From Pseudonocardia sp. ICBG1293 (lineage in GTDB: Bacteria; Actinomycetota; Actinomycetes; Mycobacteriales; Pseudonocardiaceae): DNA of 64,000 nt. The translations under genes were made by a program, and so were the position numbers. Below are positions 16,044 through 24,356 of the stretch, in pieces. The first letter of the stretch is position 1. Every line of letters begins with the position of its first letter. The stretch lies in NCBI RefSeq assembly GCF_020131355.1, contig NZ_JAHLEL010000014.1, positions 372,001 to 436,000 on the forward strand, read 5' to 3'. The notes beneath the pieces are model-generated. The model did not search any database and had not been told where the DNA came from. It was given only the letters and a program-made list of their open reading frames with translations.

Positions 16044-16939
16044 GCTTCGCCCGCGACTACGACGAGGTGCGCGAGATCCGGGCCTCGTCGCCCGAGCGCA
16101 TCCCGGCCCTGCTGGCGGCACGACGGCGTCGTCCGTTCGTCCCCGCCGACGGCCGGCTGATGATCGTCGCGGCCGACCACCCGGCACGCGGGGCGCTGGC
16201 CGCCCGCGGCCGGGCGGACGCCATGGCGAGCCGCCCGGAGCTGCTCGACCGGCTCCGGACCGCGCTGGCCCGGCCCGGTGTCGACGGCGTGCTGGCCACG
16301 GCCGACATCCTCGAGGACCTCCTGCTGCTGGGGGCGCTGGAGGGCAGGGTCGTCGTGTCGTCGATGAACCGCGGCGGGCTCCAGGGTGCGAGCTTCGAGC
16401 TGGACGACCGGCTCACCGGCTACGACGTGCGCGGCACCGTGGACGCCGGCTTCGAGGCCATCAAGATGCTGACCAGGATCGACCTGTCCGACCCGGGCAG
16501 CGTGCGGACCCTGGAGACCTGCGCCGGGGTGGTCAGCGAGGCCAACCGGGCCGGCCTGGTCGCGATGGTGGAGCCGTTCCTGTCGCGACGCATCGACGGC
16601 CGCGTGGTCAACGACCTGTCCCCCGAGGCCGTGATCCGGTCGGTGCACATCGCGCAGGGCCTGGGCGCGTCGAGCGCCTACACCTGGATGAAGCTGCCGG
16701 TGGTCGAGGAGATGGAGCGGGTGATGGACGCGACCACGCTGCCGACCCTGCTGCTGGGCGGTGACCCGACCACCAGCCCGGACGAGACCTACGCGTCCTG
16801 GAAGTCCGCCCTGGAGCTGCCGTCGGTGCGCGGGCTCATCGTCGGACGCGCACTGTTGTACCCGGAGGACGGCGACGTCGCCTCGGCCGTCGACACCGCC
16901 GTGTCGCTGGTACGCCCGCAGGAGGTGAGGGCCGCATGA
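16040..16939 (+). CDS. Class I aldolase-like protein of the iol operon
   Basis: 299-aa protein of the DeoC/LacD-like aldolase superfamily, starting at GTG 16040 with a strong GGAAGGAGG ribosome site. Visible features are MIVAADHPARG (about 35-45), the likely Schiff-base Lys in EAIKMLTRIDL (about 144) and a barrel end with LLLGGDP and GLIVGRALLYP. In actinobacterial inositol clusters this family takes the place of IolJ, which cleaves 5-dehydro-2-deoxygluconate 6-phosphate to dihydroxyacetone phosphate and malonate semialdehyde. That role is inferred from position between iolC and iolB. Overlaps both neighbours by 4 bases. Confidence 0.8.
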   Translation: MSFARDYDEVREIRASSPERIPALLAARRRRPFVPADGRLMIVAADHPARGALAARGRADAMASRPELLDRLRTALARPGVDGVLATADILEDLLLLGALEGRVVVSSMNRGGLQGASFELDDRLTGYDVRGTVDAGFEAIKMLTRIDLSDPGSVRTLETCAGVVSEANRAGLVAMVEPFLSRRIDGRVVNDLSPEAVIRSVHIAQGLGASSAYTWMKLPVVEEMERVMDATTLPTLLLGGDPTTSPDETYASWKSALELPSVRGLIVGRALLYPEDGDVASAVDTAVSLVRPQEVRAA

Positions 16940-17847
16940 GCGCGTCCACGAGCGCACCGTCGGCCGCGGGCCGCCGCGACCCGCACTACGTCGTCCCGGC
17001 CGGGACGAGCCCGGGAGACGGCTGGGAGCTGGAGGTCACCCAGGACTCCGCCGGGTGGGAGCACTCCTCGCTGCGGATCCTGGCGCTGTCCCCCGGTGCG
17101 TCACGCACGGTGGACACCGGCGGCGAGGAGATGTTCCTCGTCCCGCTGTCCGGGTCCGCGACGGTCACCCTCGGTTCCGAGACCCACGAGCTCGCGGGCC
17201 GGGCCGGGGTGTTCGAGGGCCCCACCGACTTCGCCTACCTGCCGGTGCGCTCCGCGGTCACCGTGACCTCCGCCGCCGGGGGCCGCTTCGCCCTCTGCGG
17301 TGCCCGCACCGACCTCGCGCTGCCGTTCCGGTACGGGCCCCGCGCCGACGTGCCGGTCGAGCTGCGCGGCGCAGGCCGGTCCTCGCGCCAGGTCCGCAAC
17401 TTCGGTGCGGCCGGCGTGTTCGAGGCCGCGTCGGCCATCTGCGTCGAGGTGGTCACGCCGGGCGGGAACTGGTCGAGCTACCCCGCGCACAAGCACGACG
17501 AGGCCGGACCCCACGAGTGCGAGCTCGAGGAGATCTACTACTTCGAGGTCGCGCCCGGTCCGGCCGGACAGCCCGGTCTCGGGTTCCACCGCACCTCCAG
17601 CTCCCCCGGTCATGACATCGACATCACGGTCGAGGTCCACGACCGGGACACCGTGCTCATCCCGTGGGGCTGGCACGGCCCGTGCGCCGCGGCCCCCGGG
17701 CACGACATGTACTACCTCAACGTGATGGCCGGCCCGGGCGAGGAGCGCGCCTGGCGGATCACCGACCACCCCGACCAGGCCTGGGTCCGCGACACGTGGG
17801 CGGACCAGGCCGTCGATCCCCGTCTCACCGGGAACGGAGGCCAGTGA
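16936..17847 (+). CDS. iolB: 5-deoxy-glucuronate isomerase
   Basis: 303-aa bicupin isomerase that converts 5-deoxy-D-glucuronate to 5-dehydro-2-deoxygluconate. The metal site of the second cupin is clear: SSYPAHKHDEAGPHE (about 176-190), CELEEIYYFEV with its Glu, and the late His in IPWGWHGPC. Length and order match characterised IolB proteins. The ATG overlaps the upstream aldolase as ATGA, and the stop shares one base with the iolD start. Confidence 0.94.
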   Translation: MSASTSAPSAAGRRDPHYVVPAGTSPGDGWELEVTQDSAGWEHSSLRILALSPGASRTVDTGGEEMFLVPLSGSATVTLGSETHELAGRAGVFEGPTDFAYLPVRSAVTVTSAAGGRFALCGARTDLALPFRYGPRADVPVELRGAGRSSRQVRNFGAAGVFEAASAICVEVVTPGGNWSSYPAHKHDEAGPHECELEEIYYFEVAPGPAGQPGLGFHRTSSSPGHDIDITVEVHDRDTVLIPWGWHGPCAAAPGHDMYYLNVMAGPGEERAWRITDHPDQAWVRDTWADQAVDPRLTGNGGQ

Positions 17848-19754
17848 TGACCGAGACGGTCCGGCTGACCGTCGCCCAGGCCGTCGTGCAGTTCCTGGGC
17901 GTCCAGTACAGCGAGCGCGACGGTGTGCGCCGCAAGCTCTTCGAGGGCTGCTTCGGCATCTTCGGCCACGGCAACGTGGCCGGGCTGGGCCAGGCGCTGC
18001 TGCAGGCCGAGCTGACCGAGCCGGACCTGCTCCCCTACGTGCTGGGCCGCAACGAGCAGGCGATGGTGCACACCGCCGTCGCCTACGCCCGGGCCACGGA
18101 CCGGCTGCGGATGTGGGCGGTGTCCTCGAGCGTCGGGCCGGGCGCGACGAACATGGTCACCGGCGCCGCGCTGGCGACGATCAACCGGCTGCCGGTGCTG
18201 CTGCTCCCGGCCGACACCTTCGCCGACCGCGCGGCCTCGCCGCTGCTGCAGGAGCTGGAGCGTCCCGACGCCGGTGACGTCACCGTCAACGACGCGTTCC
18301 GCCCCGTCTCGGCCTACTTCGACCGGGTCTGGCGCCCCGAGCAGCTGCCCGCCGCGCTGCTGTCGGCGATGCGGGTGCTGACCGACCCGGCCGCCACCGG
18401 GGCGGTCACCGTCTGCCTCCCGCAGGACGTGCAGGCCCAGGCGCACGACTGGCCGGTGGAGCTGTTCGCCGAGCGCACCTGGCACGTCGCCCGTCCCCGC
18501 CCGGAGTCCTGGGCCGTACAGCGCGCCGCGGAGCTGGTCCGCGCCGCCGAGCGCCCGGTCGTCGTCGCCGGGGGCGGGGTGCACTACAGCGGCGCCACCG
18601 AGGCACTGGCCGCGTTCTGCGCCGCGACCGGCATCCCGGTCGGCCAGAGCCAGGCCGGCAAGGGCACCCTGGTCTGGGACCACCCGCAGTGCCTGGGCGC
18701 CATCGGGTCGACCGGCACCACCGCGGCCAACGCGATCGCCCGCGATGCCGACCTCGTGATCGGTGTCGGGACCCGCTACTCGGACTTCACCACCGCCAGC
18801 CGCACCGCGTTCGCGCACCCCTCCGTCCGGTTCGTGAACGTCAACGTGGCACCGATCGACGCGGTCAAGCACTCCGGGGTGTCGGTCGTCGCCGACGCCC
18901 GGGAGACCCTGACCGAGCTCACCGCGCTGCTGGCCGGCCACCGCGTCGACGAGGGCTACGTCGCGGAGTACACCCGGCTCGACGCCGCGTGGACCGCGAC
19001 CGTCGACGCCGCCCACCACCCGGCGGTCCCGGCGGCCGGCGCCGGCGGGCTGCTGACCCAGGGCGAGGTCATCGGCATGGTGAACGACCTGTCCGACCCG
19101 CGCGACGTCGTCGTGTGCGCCGCCGGTTCGATGCCCGGTGACCTGCACAAGCTGTGGCAGACCCGGGACGCCAAGGGCTACCACGTCGAGTACGGGTACT
19201 CCTGCATGGGCTACGAGGTCGCCGGCGGCCTCGGCGTGCGGCTGGCCTGCCCGGACCGCGACGTGTTCGTCATGGTCGGCGACGGCTCCTACCTGATGAT
19301 GGCCACCGAGCTGGCCACCGCCGTCCAGGAGGGCATCAAGATCATCACGGTGCTGGTGCAGAACCACGGGTTCGCCTCGATCGGCGCGCTGTCGGAGTCG
19401 CTCGGGTCCCAGCGGTTCGGCACCCGCTACCGCTACCGGTCGGCGCGGTCGGGCCGGCTCGACGGCGACGTGCTGCCGCTGGACCTCGCCGCGAACGCGG
19501 AGAGCTTCGGCCTGCGCGTGCTGCGGGTCTCGACCCCCGGCGAGTTCGCCGACGCGGTCAAGGCCGCCAAGGCCGCCGAGGACTCCACCGTGATCCACGT
19601 CGAGACCGACCCGCTCGTCGGTGCGCCGGACTCGGCGTCCTGGTGGGACGTCCCGGTGTCGGCGGTCAGCGACCTGGACTCCACGCGGGCCGCCCGCACG
19701 GTGTACGACGAGCACAAGGCGACGCAGCGCACGTTCCTGCGCCCGAGCAGCTGA
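17847..19754 (+). CDS. iolD: 3D-(3,5/4)-trihydroxycyclohexane-1,2-dione hydrolase
   Basis: ThDP-dependent ring-opening hydrolase of the inositol pathway, 635 aa. The N-terminal domain carries the cofactor-activating Glu in GRNEQAMVH (about residue 75). The C-terminal ThDP motif is VGDGSYLMM ... VQNHGFASIG, with the Gly-Asp-Gly and Asn that bind the Mg-diphosphate. The central FAD/nucleotide-like domain (PVVVAGGGVHYSGA) is as expected for acetolactate-synthase-like enzymes. The start ATG uses the last A of the iolB stop codon. Downstream, iolA follows after 14 bp. Confidence 0.95.
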   Translation: MTETVRLTVAQAVVQFLGVQYSERDGVRRKLFEGCFGIFGHGNVAGLGQALLQAELTEPDLLPYVLGRNEQAMVHTAVAYARATDRLRMWAVSSSVGPGATNMVTGAALATINRLPVLLLPADTFADRAASPLLQELERPDAGDVTVNDAFRPVSAYFDRVWRPEQLPAALLSAMRVLTDPAATGAVTVCLPQDVQAQAHDWPVELFAERTWHVARPRPESWAVQRAAELVRAAERPVVVAGGGVHYSGATEALAAFCAATGIPVGQSQAGKGTLVWDHPQCLGAIGSTGTTAANAIARDADLVIGVGTRYSDFTTASRTAFAHPSVRFVNVNVAPIDAVKHSGVSVVADARETLTELTALLAGHRVDEGYVAEYTRLDAAWTATVDAAHHPAVPAAGAGGLLTQGEVIGMVNDLSDPRDVVVCAAGSMPGDLHKLWQTRDAKGYHVEYGYSCMGYEVAGGLGVRLACPDRDVFVMVGDGSYLMMATELATAVQEGIKIITVLVQNHGFASIGALSESLGSQRFGTRYRYRSARSGRLDGDVLPLDLAANAESFGLRVLRVSTPGEFADAVKAAKAAEDSTVIHVETDPLVGAPDSASWWDVPVSAVSDLDSTRAARTVYDEHKATQRTFLRPSS

Positions 19755-19768
19755 GAAGGAAGAGGACC

Positions 19769-21274
19769 ATGACGAGCACGCTGCAGAAGACGCTCCACCA
19801 CTGGGTCGCGGGCCGGCCGGTCGAGGGCACCTCCGGGCGCACCGGCGAGGTCACCGACCCGGCCACCGGTGAGGTCACCGCGCACCTCCCCCTCGCCGGC
19901 ACCGACGAGGCCGCCGCGGCGATCGCCGCGGCGAAGGACGCGTTCCCCGGCTGGCGCGACACCTCCCTGACCAGGCGCACCCAGATCCTGTTCCGGTTCC
20001 GCGAGCTGCTCAACGCCCGCGCCCCGGAGCTGGCCGCGCTCATCACCGCCGAGCACGGCAAGGTGCTCTCCGACGCCGCGGGCGAGGTCGCCCGCGGCCA
20101 GGAGGTCGTCGAGTTCGCCTGCGGCATGCCGCACCTGCTCAAGGGTTCGGCGACCGAGAACGCCTCGACCGGCATCGACGTCCACTCGGTGCGCCAGCCG
20201 CTCGGCGTCGTCGGGATCATCAGCCCGTTCAACTTCCCGGCCATGGTCCCGATGTGGTTCTTCCCGATCGCGATCGCCGCGGGCAACACCGTCGTGCTCA
20301 AGCCCTCGGAGAAGGTCCCCTCCGCCGCGCTGTGGATCGCCGAGCTGTGGTCGGAGGCCGGCCTGCCCGACGGCGTGTTCAACGTCCTGCACGGCGACAA
20401 GACCGCCGTCGACGCCCTGCTGACCAGCCCGGACGTCCGCTCGATCAGCTTCGTCGGCTCCACGCCGATCGGCCGCTACGTCTACGAGACCGGCACCGCG
20501 CACGGCAAGCGCGTCCAGGCCCTCGGTGGCGCGAAGAACCACATGGTCGTCCTCCCCGACGCCGACCTCGACCTCGCGGCCGACCAGGCGGTCAACGCCG
20601 GGTTCGGGTCCGCGGGCGAGCGCTGCATGGCCGTCTCGGCGCTGGTGGCGGTCGGTGACATCGCCGACACCCTGGTCGCGAAGATCGCCGACCGGGCCAG
20701 GGCCCTGCGCACCGGCGACGGTCGCCGTTCCTGCGACATGGGGCCGCTCGTGACGCGGGCGGCGCGGGACCGGGTGGCGGGCTACGTCGACGCCGGCGAG
20801 TCCGAGGGCGCCACCGTCGTCGTCGACGGCAGGACGGGCGAGTTCGACGCCGAGGGGTCCGGCTTCTTCGTCGGCCCCACCCTGCTCGACCACGTCACCC
20901 CCGACATGAGCGTCTACACCGACGAGATCTTCGGGCCGGTGCTGTCGGTCGTGCGGGTCGAGAGCTACACGCGTGCCGTCGAGCTGATCAACGCCAACCC
21001 CTACGGCAACGGCACCGCGATCTTCACCAACGACGGCGGCGCCGCCCGCCGCTTCCAGAACGAGGTCGAGGTCGGCATGATCGGCGTCAACGTGCCGGTC
21101 CCCGTGCCGATGGCCTACTACAGCTTCGGCGGCTGGAAGAACTCGCTGTTCGGCGACACCCATGCCCACGGTGTCGAGGGGGTGCACTTCTTCACCCGCG
21201 GCAAGGTCGTCACCACCCGGTGGCTCGACCCCGGCCACGCCGGCGTGAACCTCGGCTTCCCGACCAACACCTGA
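19769..21274 (+). CDS. mmsA: Methylmalonate/malonate-semialdehyde dehydrogenase (acylating)
   Basis: 501-aa CoA-acylating aldehyde dehydrogenase (IolA/MmsA). Motifs: ISPFNFPAMVPMWFFP (about residues 151-166, the family's FNFPxMVP signature), FVGSTPIGRYVY for NAD binding and catalytic Cys in GSAGERCMAVS (about 290). In the inositol pathway it converts malonate semialdehyde to acetyl-CoA; it can also serve valine breakdown. A ribosome site GGAAGAGGA precedes ATG 19769. The gene is followed by a strong hairpin at 21282-21310, so it may end the core operon transcript. Confidence 0.93.
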   Translation: MTSTLQKTLHHWVAGRPVEGTSGRTGEVTDPATGEVTAHLPLAGTDEAAAAIAAAKDAFPGWRDTSLTRRTQILFRFRELLNARAPELAALITAEHGKVLSDAAGEVARGQEVVEFACGMPHLLKGSATENASTGIDVHSVRQPLGVVGIISPFNFPAMVPMWFFPIAIAAGNTVVLKPSEKVPSAALWIAELWSEAGLPDGVFNVLHGDKTAVDALLTSPDVRSISFVGSTPIGRYVYETGTAHGKRVQALGGAKNHMVVLPDADLDLAADQAVNAGFGSAGERCMAVSALVAVGDIADTLVAKIADRARALRTGDGRRSCDMGPLVTRAARDRVAGYVDAGESEGATVVVDGRTGEFDAEGSGFFVGPTLLDHVTPDMSVYTDEIFGPVLSVVRVESYTRAVELINANPYGNGTAIFTNDGGAARRFQNEVEVGMIGVNVPVPVPMAYYSFGGWKNSLFGDTHAHGVEGVHFFTRGKVVTTRWLDPGHAGVNLGFPTNT

Positions 21275-21281
21275 CCCCGCC

Positions 21282-21310
21282 CGCCGGGTGGCCGTGAGGG
21301 CCACCCGGCG
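21282..21310. terminator. Hairpin after the inositol core operon
   Basis: Perfect 12-bp stem CGCCGGGTGGCC / GGCCACCCGGCG with the 5-base loop GTGAG. No T-tract follows, as is usual in high-GC actinobacteria. It separates iolA from the porter gene and could terminate or attenuate transcription. Confidence 0.75.
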
Positions 21311-21395
21311 CCGCCGGACCGGACACCGTGCACGGCCGGCCGTCCGGTGTCCCGGCCTGCCCGCGACCGGCCGTGCCCCTCGATGCGGAGGACCC

Positions 21396-22814
21396 ATGAC
21401 CACCCACGGAGCGACCGGCGCCGCCGCCGGGCTGCCCCCCGACACCCAGGGACCGCACTCGTCGCGGCTCGGCCTGATCACCGTCATCGCCACCTTCGGC
21501 GGGCTGCTCTTCGGCTACGACACCGGCGTCATCAACGGCGCCCTGGAGCCGATGACCCGCGACCTCGGGCTCACCCCGCTGACCGAGGGCTTCGTCGTCA
21601 GCATCCTGATCGTCGGGGCGGCGGTCGGCGCGGTCGCCGGCGGGTCGCTGTCGGACACCTACGGCCGACGGCACAACATCCTGCTGCTCGCGCTGGTGTT
21701 CATGGTCGGCACGATCGGCTGTGTCCTGGCCCCGAGCTGGCAGGTCCTCGCCCTCTTCCGGTTCGTGCTCGGCCTCGCCGTCGGCGGCGCGTCGGCCACC
21801 GTCCCGGTCTACCTCGCCGAGATCGCCCCGGTGGAGCGCCGCGGCGGGCTCGTCACCCGCAACGAGGTCATGATCGTCTCCGGCCAGTTCGCCGCGTTCG
21901 TGGTGAACGCGGCCATCTACAGCATCTGGGGTGAGGTCGACGCGGTCTGGCGGGTCATGCTGCTGGTCGCGCTGTTGCCCGCGGTCGTGCTGTTCGTCGG
22001 GATGCTGCGGATGCCGGAGAGCCCGCGCTGGCTGGTCTCGCGCGGCCGCGAGGAGGAGGCGCTGGCCGTGCTGCGCCAGGTCCGATCCGACGAGCGGGCC
22101 CGCGCCGAGATGGCCGAGGTGCACCGGCTCGCCGACGAGGAGCGGGCCTCGCGCACCGGCGGGGCCACCGACCTCGGGGTGCGCTGGATCCGGCGGCTCA
22201 TCCTGATCGGCGCCGGGCTGGGGGTCTTCCAGCAGGCGACCGGCATCAACTCGGTCATGTACTACGGCACCCAGCTGCTCGGCGACGCCGGCTTCTCGGC
22301 GAACGCCGCGGTCGTCGCGAACACCCTGAACGGGCTGTTCTCCGTGCTGGGCGTGACCGTGGGCCTGCTGCTGATCAACCGGATCGACCGCCGCACGATG
22401 CTGCTCGCCGGGTTCGTCCTCACCACGACCTTCCACCTGCTCGTCGGGCTGGCGGCGCTGCTGCTGCCGGACGGCGCCGCCAAGGCCTGGTTCATCCTGG
22501 TCTTCGTCGTGCTGTTCGTGTTCTCCATGCAGGGCACGATCGGCCCGCTGGTGTGGCTGATCCTGTCCGAGATCTTCCCGCTGAGGATCCGCAGCCTGGC
22601 CATCGGCATCAGCGTGTTCGTGCTGTGGATCGCCAACGCGGTGGTCGCGCTGCTGTTCCCGCCGATGGTCGCCGCGATCGGCATCGCCAGCTCCTTCTTC
22701 GTCTTCGTCGCCCTCGGGCTCGGCGCGCTCGTCTTCGTGTACCGGGTTGTCCCGGAGACCCGGGGACGGTCGCTGGAGCAGCTCGAGGCCGAGTTCCGTA
22801 CCCGCTACGCGTGA
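21396..22814 (+). CDS. iolT: Sugar/inositol porter, MFS family
   Basis: 472-aa major facilitator of the sugar porter family with 12 predicted membrane spans. Family signatures are present: GGLLFGYDTGVINGAL (span 1), the GGSLSDTYGRR loop (D-x-x-GRR), PVYLAEIAPVERRG after span 4, GVFQQATGINSVMYYG in span 7, and PETRGRSLEQ at the end. It would import inositol (or another polyol) with protons. ATG 21396 follows GCGGAGGACC. The hairpin between iolA and this gene may reduce its transcription relative to the upstream enzymes. The IolT assignment rests on context. Confidence 0.88.
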   Translation: MTTHGATGAAAGLPPDTQGPHSSRLGLITVIATFGGLLFGYDTGVINGALEPMTRDLGLTPLTEGFVVSILIVGAAVGAVAGGSLSDTYGRRHNILLLALVFMVGTIGCVLAPSWQVLALFRFVLGLAVGGASATVPVYLAEIAPVERRGGLVTRNEVMIVSGQFAAFVVNAAIYSIWGEVDAVWRVMLLVALLPAVVLFVGMLRMPESPRWLVSRGREEEALAVLRQVRSDERARAEMAEVHRLADEERASRTGGATDLGVRWIRRLILIGAGLGVFQQATGINSVMYYGTQLLGDAGFSANAAVVANTLNGLFSVLGVTVGLLLINRIDRRTMLLAGFVLTTTFHLLVGLAALLLPDGAAKAWFILVFVVLFVFSMQGTIGPLVWLILSEIFPLRIRSLAIGISVFVLWIANAVVALLFPPMVAAIGIASSFFVFVALGLGALVFVYRVVPETRGRSLEQLEAEFRTRYA

Positions 22815-22836
22815 GCCCGACAGGGAGGGAATGCAC

Positions 22837-23190
22837 ATGAGCGTGCTCGTCGCCGTCGCCGCAGGCCCGGAGGGCGCCGCCGCCCTGGCGGCCGGGGTCG
22901 CCGAGGCCGACCTGCTGGGCACCGACCTGGTCGTGGTCAACCTGACGCTCGACCCGCTGGGACCGGTCCCGGCCGCGTCCGCAGTGCTGGAGCGCGACGG
23001 CCCCGGCGACCGGGACCCGGTCGACGCCGTCCTCGACGAGATCGCCGAGCGCGGCGACGTGGCGCGGCTCGTCATCGGGCTGCGCCGGCGCAGCCGGGTC
23101 AGCAAGGCGCTGCTCGGCAGCGTGTCGCAGCGACTGCTGCTGGACAGCCCGGTCCCGGTACTGGCCGTCAAACCGGAGGGATCCGCATGA
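22837..23190 (+). CDS. Small universal-stress-protein-like protein
   Basis: 117-aa protein with a USP-like fold: N-terminal beta strand SVLVAVAAGPEG and C-terminal DVARLVIGLRRRSRVSKALLGSVSQRLLLDSPVPVLAVKP, quoted here as GLRRRSRVSKALLGSVSQ and DSPVPVLAVKP. This resembles the ATP-binding G-x2-G-x9-G(S/T) tail of USPs, but the motif is degenerate. Two in-frame ATGs (22831 and 22837) exist. The second has better spacing from AGGGAGG. It sits between the porter and a dehydrogenase and overlaps the latter by 4 bases. Its role in sugar use is unknown. Confidence 0.75.
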   Translation: MSVLVAVAAGPEGAAALAAGVAEADLLGTDLVVVNLTLDPLGPVPAASAVLERDGPGDRDPVDAVLDEIAERGDVARLVIGLRRRSRVSKALLGSVSQRLLLDSPVPVLAVKPEGSA

Positions 23191-24344
23191 CCAGCGAGAT
23201 CGGGGTGGGCGTCGTCGGCGCGGGGTGGATGGGCCACCTGCACGCGCGCGCGTACGCCCGGCTGCCGCACCACGTCACCGACCTGCCGCTGCGGCCGCGC
23301 CTGGTCGCGGTCGCCGACCCGGTGGCCGCCGCCGGGGCGGACCACGTCGCCCGCTACGGCTTCGCCCGCGCCGTCACCGACTGGCGAGAGCTGGTCGCCG
23401 ACCCCTCGATCGCGGCGGTGAGCGTCGCGTCGCCGAACAGCACCCACCGCGAGGTCGGTGTCGCCGTCGCCGAGGCGGGCAAGCACCTCTGGATCGAGAA
23501 GCCGGTCGGGCTGTCCTCCACCGACACCGCGGCCGTCGCCCGGGCGGTGCGCGCGGCGGGCGTGCAGGCGACCGTCGGGTTCAACTACCGGATGGTGCCG
23601 GCCGTCGCGCGGGCGAAGCGCCTGATCGACGACGGCGTGCTGGGCACGCCCACGCACGCCCGGTTCCGGCTGCTCACCGACTTCGCCGCCGACCCGTCGG
23701 GGGTGCTGAGCTGGCGGTTCACCCGCGAGCACGGCGGCTCCGGGGTGCTCAACGACCTGGCCGTGCACGGGGTGGACCTGGTGCGGCACCTGGTCGGGGA
23801 TCTCGCCTCGGTGGTGGCCGACGGCGACCGGTTCGTCCCTCGCCGCCCGGTCGCCCCCGCCGGGGCGAGCCAGTACGTCCGTGCCGCCGCCGACGCCCCC
23901 ACCGGCGAGGTCGAGAACCTCGACTTCGTCTCGGTGCTGGGCCGCGCCGTCGGCGGGGCGATCGTGACGCTGGAGGCCAGCCGGGTCGCGGTCGGTGACC
24001 AGAACGACTACGGCTTCGAGATCCACGGCACCCGCGGGTACCTGTCGTTCGACTTCCGGCGCCCCGGCGAGCTCGTGGTCGCCGCGGGCGGGTCGTACGT
24101 CGACCAGCCCGCGACGACCTGGGCGGCCGCCCCCGGCGACGGCGATTTCGCGCTGTTCCAGCCCGGGGCGGGCAACCCCACCGGCTTCGACGACCTCAAA
24201 GTCTCCGAGTGCGCGGCGTTCCTGCGCGGGGTCGCCGAGGGCCGTTCGGGCGGGGCGACGATCGACGACGCCCTGGCCGCGGCCCGGGTGCTCGACGCCG
24301 TCGCGGAGTCGGTGGACGAGCGCGCCTGGGTCGACCTGGGCTGA
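23187..24344 (+). CDS. Second Gfo/Idh/MocA dehydrogenase of the inositol region
   Basis: 385-aa NAD(P)-dependent oxidoreductase. Rossmann motif GVVGAGWMGHLHARAY (about 8-23), family IEKPVGLSS (about 108-116), and catalytic-region NDLAVHGVDLVRHLVGD, containing the Asp/His typical of inositol and scyllo-inositol dehydrogenases. Longer than iolG (333 aa). As the last gene of the operon it could oxidise another inositol isomer (IolX/IolW-like) or back up iolG. Exact substrate unknown. It ends 12 bp from the convergent P450 gene. Confidence 0.83.
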   Translation: MTSEIGVGVVGAGWMGHLHARAYARLPHHVTDLPLRPRLVAVADPVAAAGADHVARYGFARAVTDWRELVADPSIAAVSVASPNSTHREVGVAVAEAGKHLWIEKPVGLSSTDTAAVARAVRAAGVQATVGFNYRMVPAVARAKRLIDDGVLGTPTHARFRLLTDFAADPSGVLSWRFTREHGGSGVLNDLAVHGVDLVRHLVGDLASVVADGDRFVPRRPVAPAGASQYVRAAADAPTGEVENLDFVSVLGRAVGGAIVTLEASRVAVGDQNDYGFEIHGTRGYLSFDFRRPGELVVAAGGSYVDQPATTWAAAPGDGDFALFQPGAGNPTGFDDLKVSECAAFLRGVAEGRSGGATIDDALAAARVLDAVAESVDERAWVDLG

Positions 24345-24356
24345 GGACACCGCGGC

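Noticed and set aside
17712..21493. Minus-strand frames of 667 and 686 codons opposite iolD and mmsA
   Set aside because: Shadows of iolD and mmsA; no domain, skewed composition.
21210..24350. 1046-codon open frame on the minus strand opposite the porter, USP and dehydrogenase genes
   Set aside because: It lies antisense to three recognisable genes, has a repetitive Arg/Gly/Asp/Pro composition and no known domain. Long antisense frames are normal in DNA with GC-rich third codon positions.
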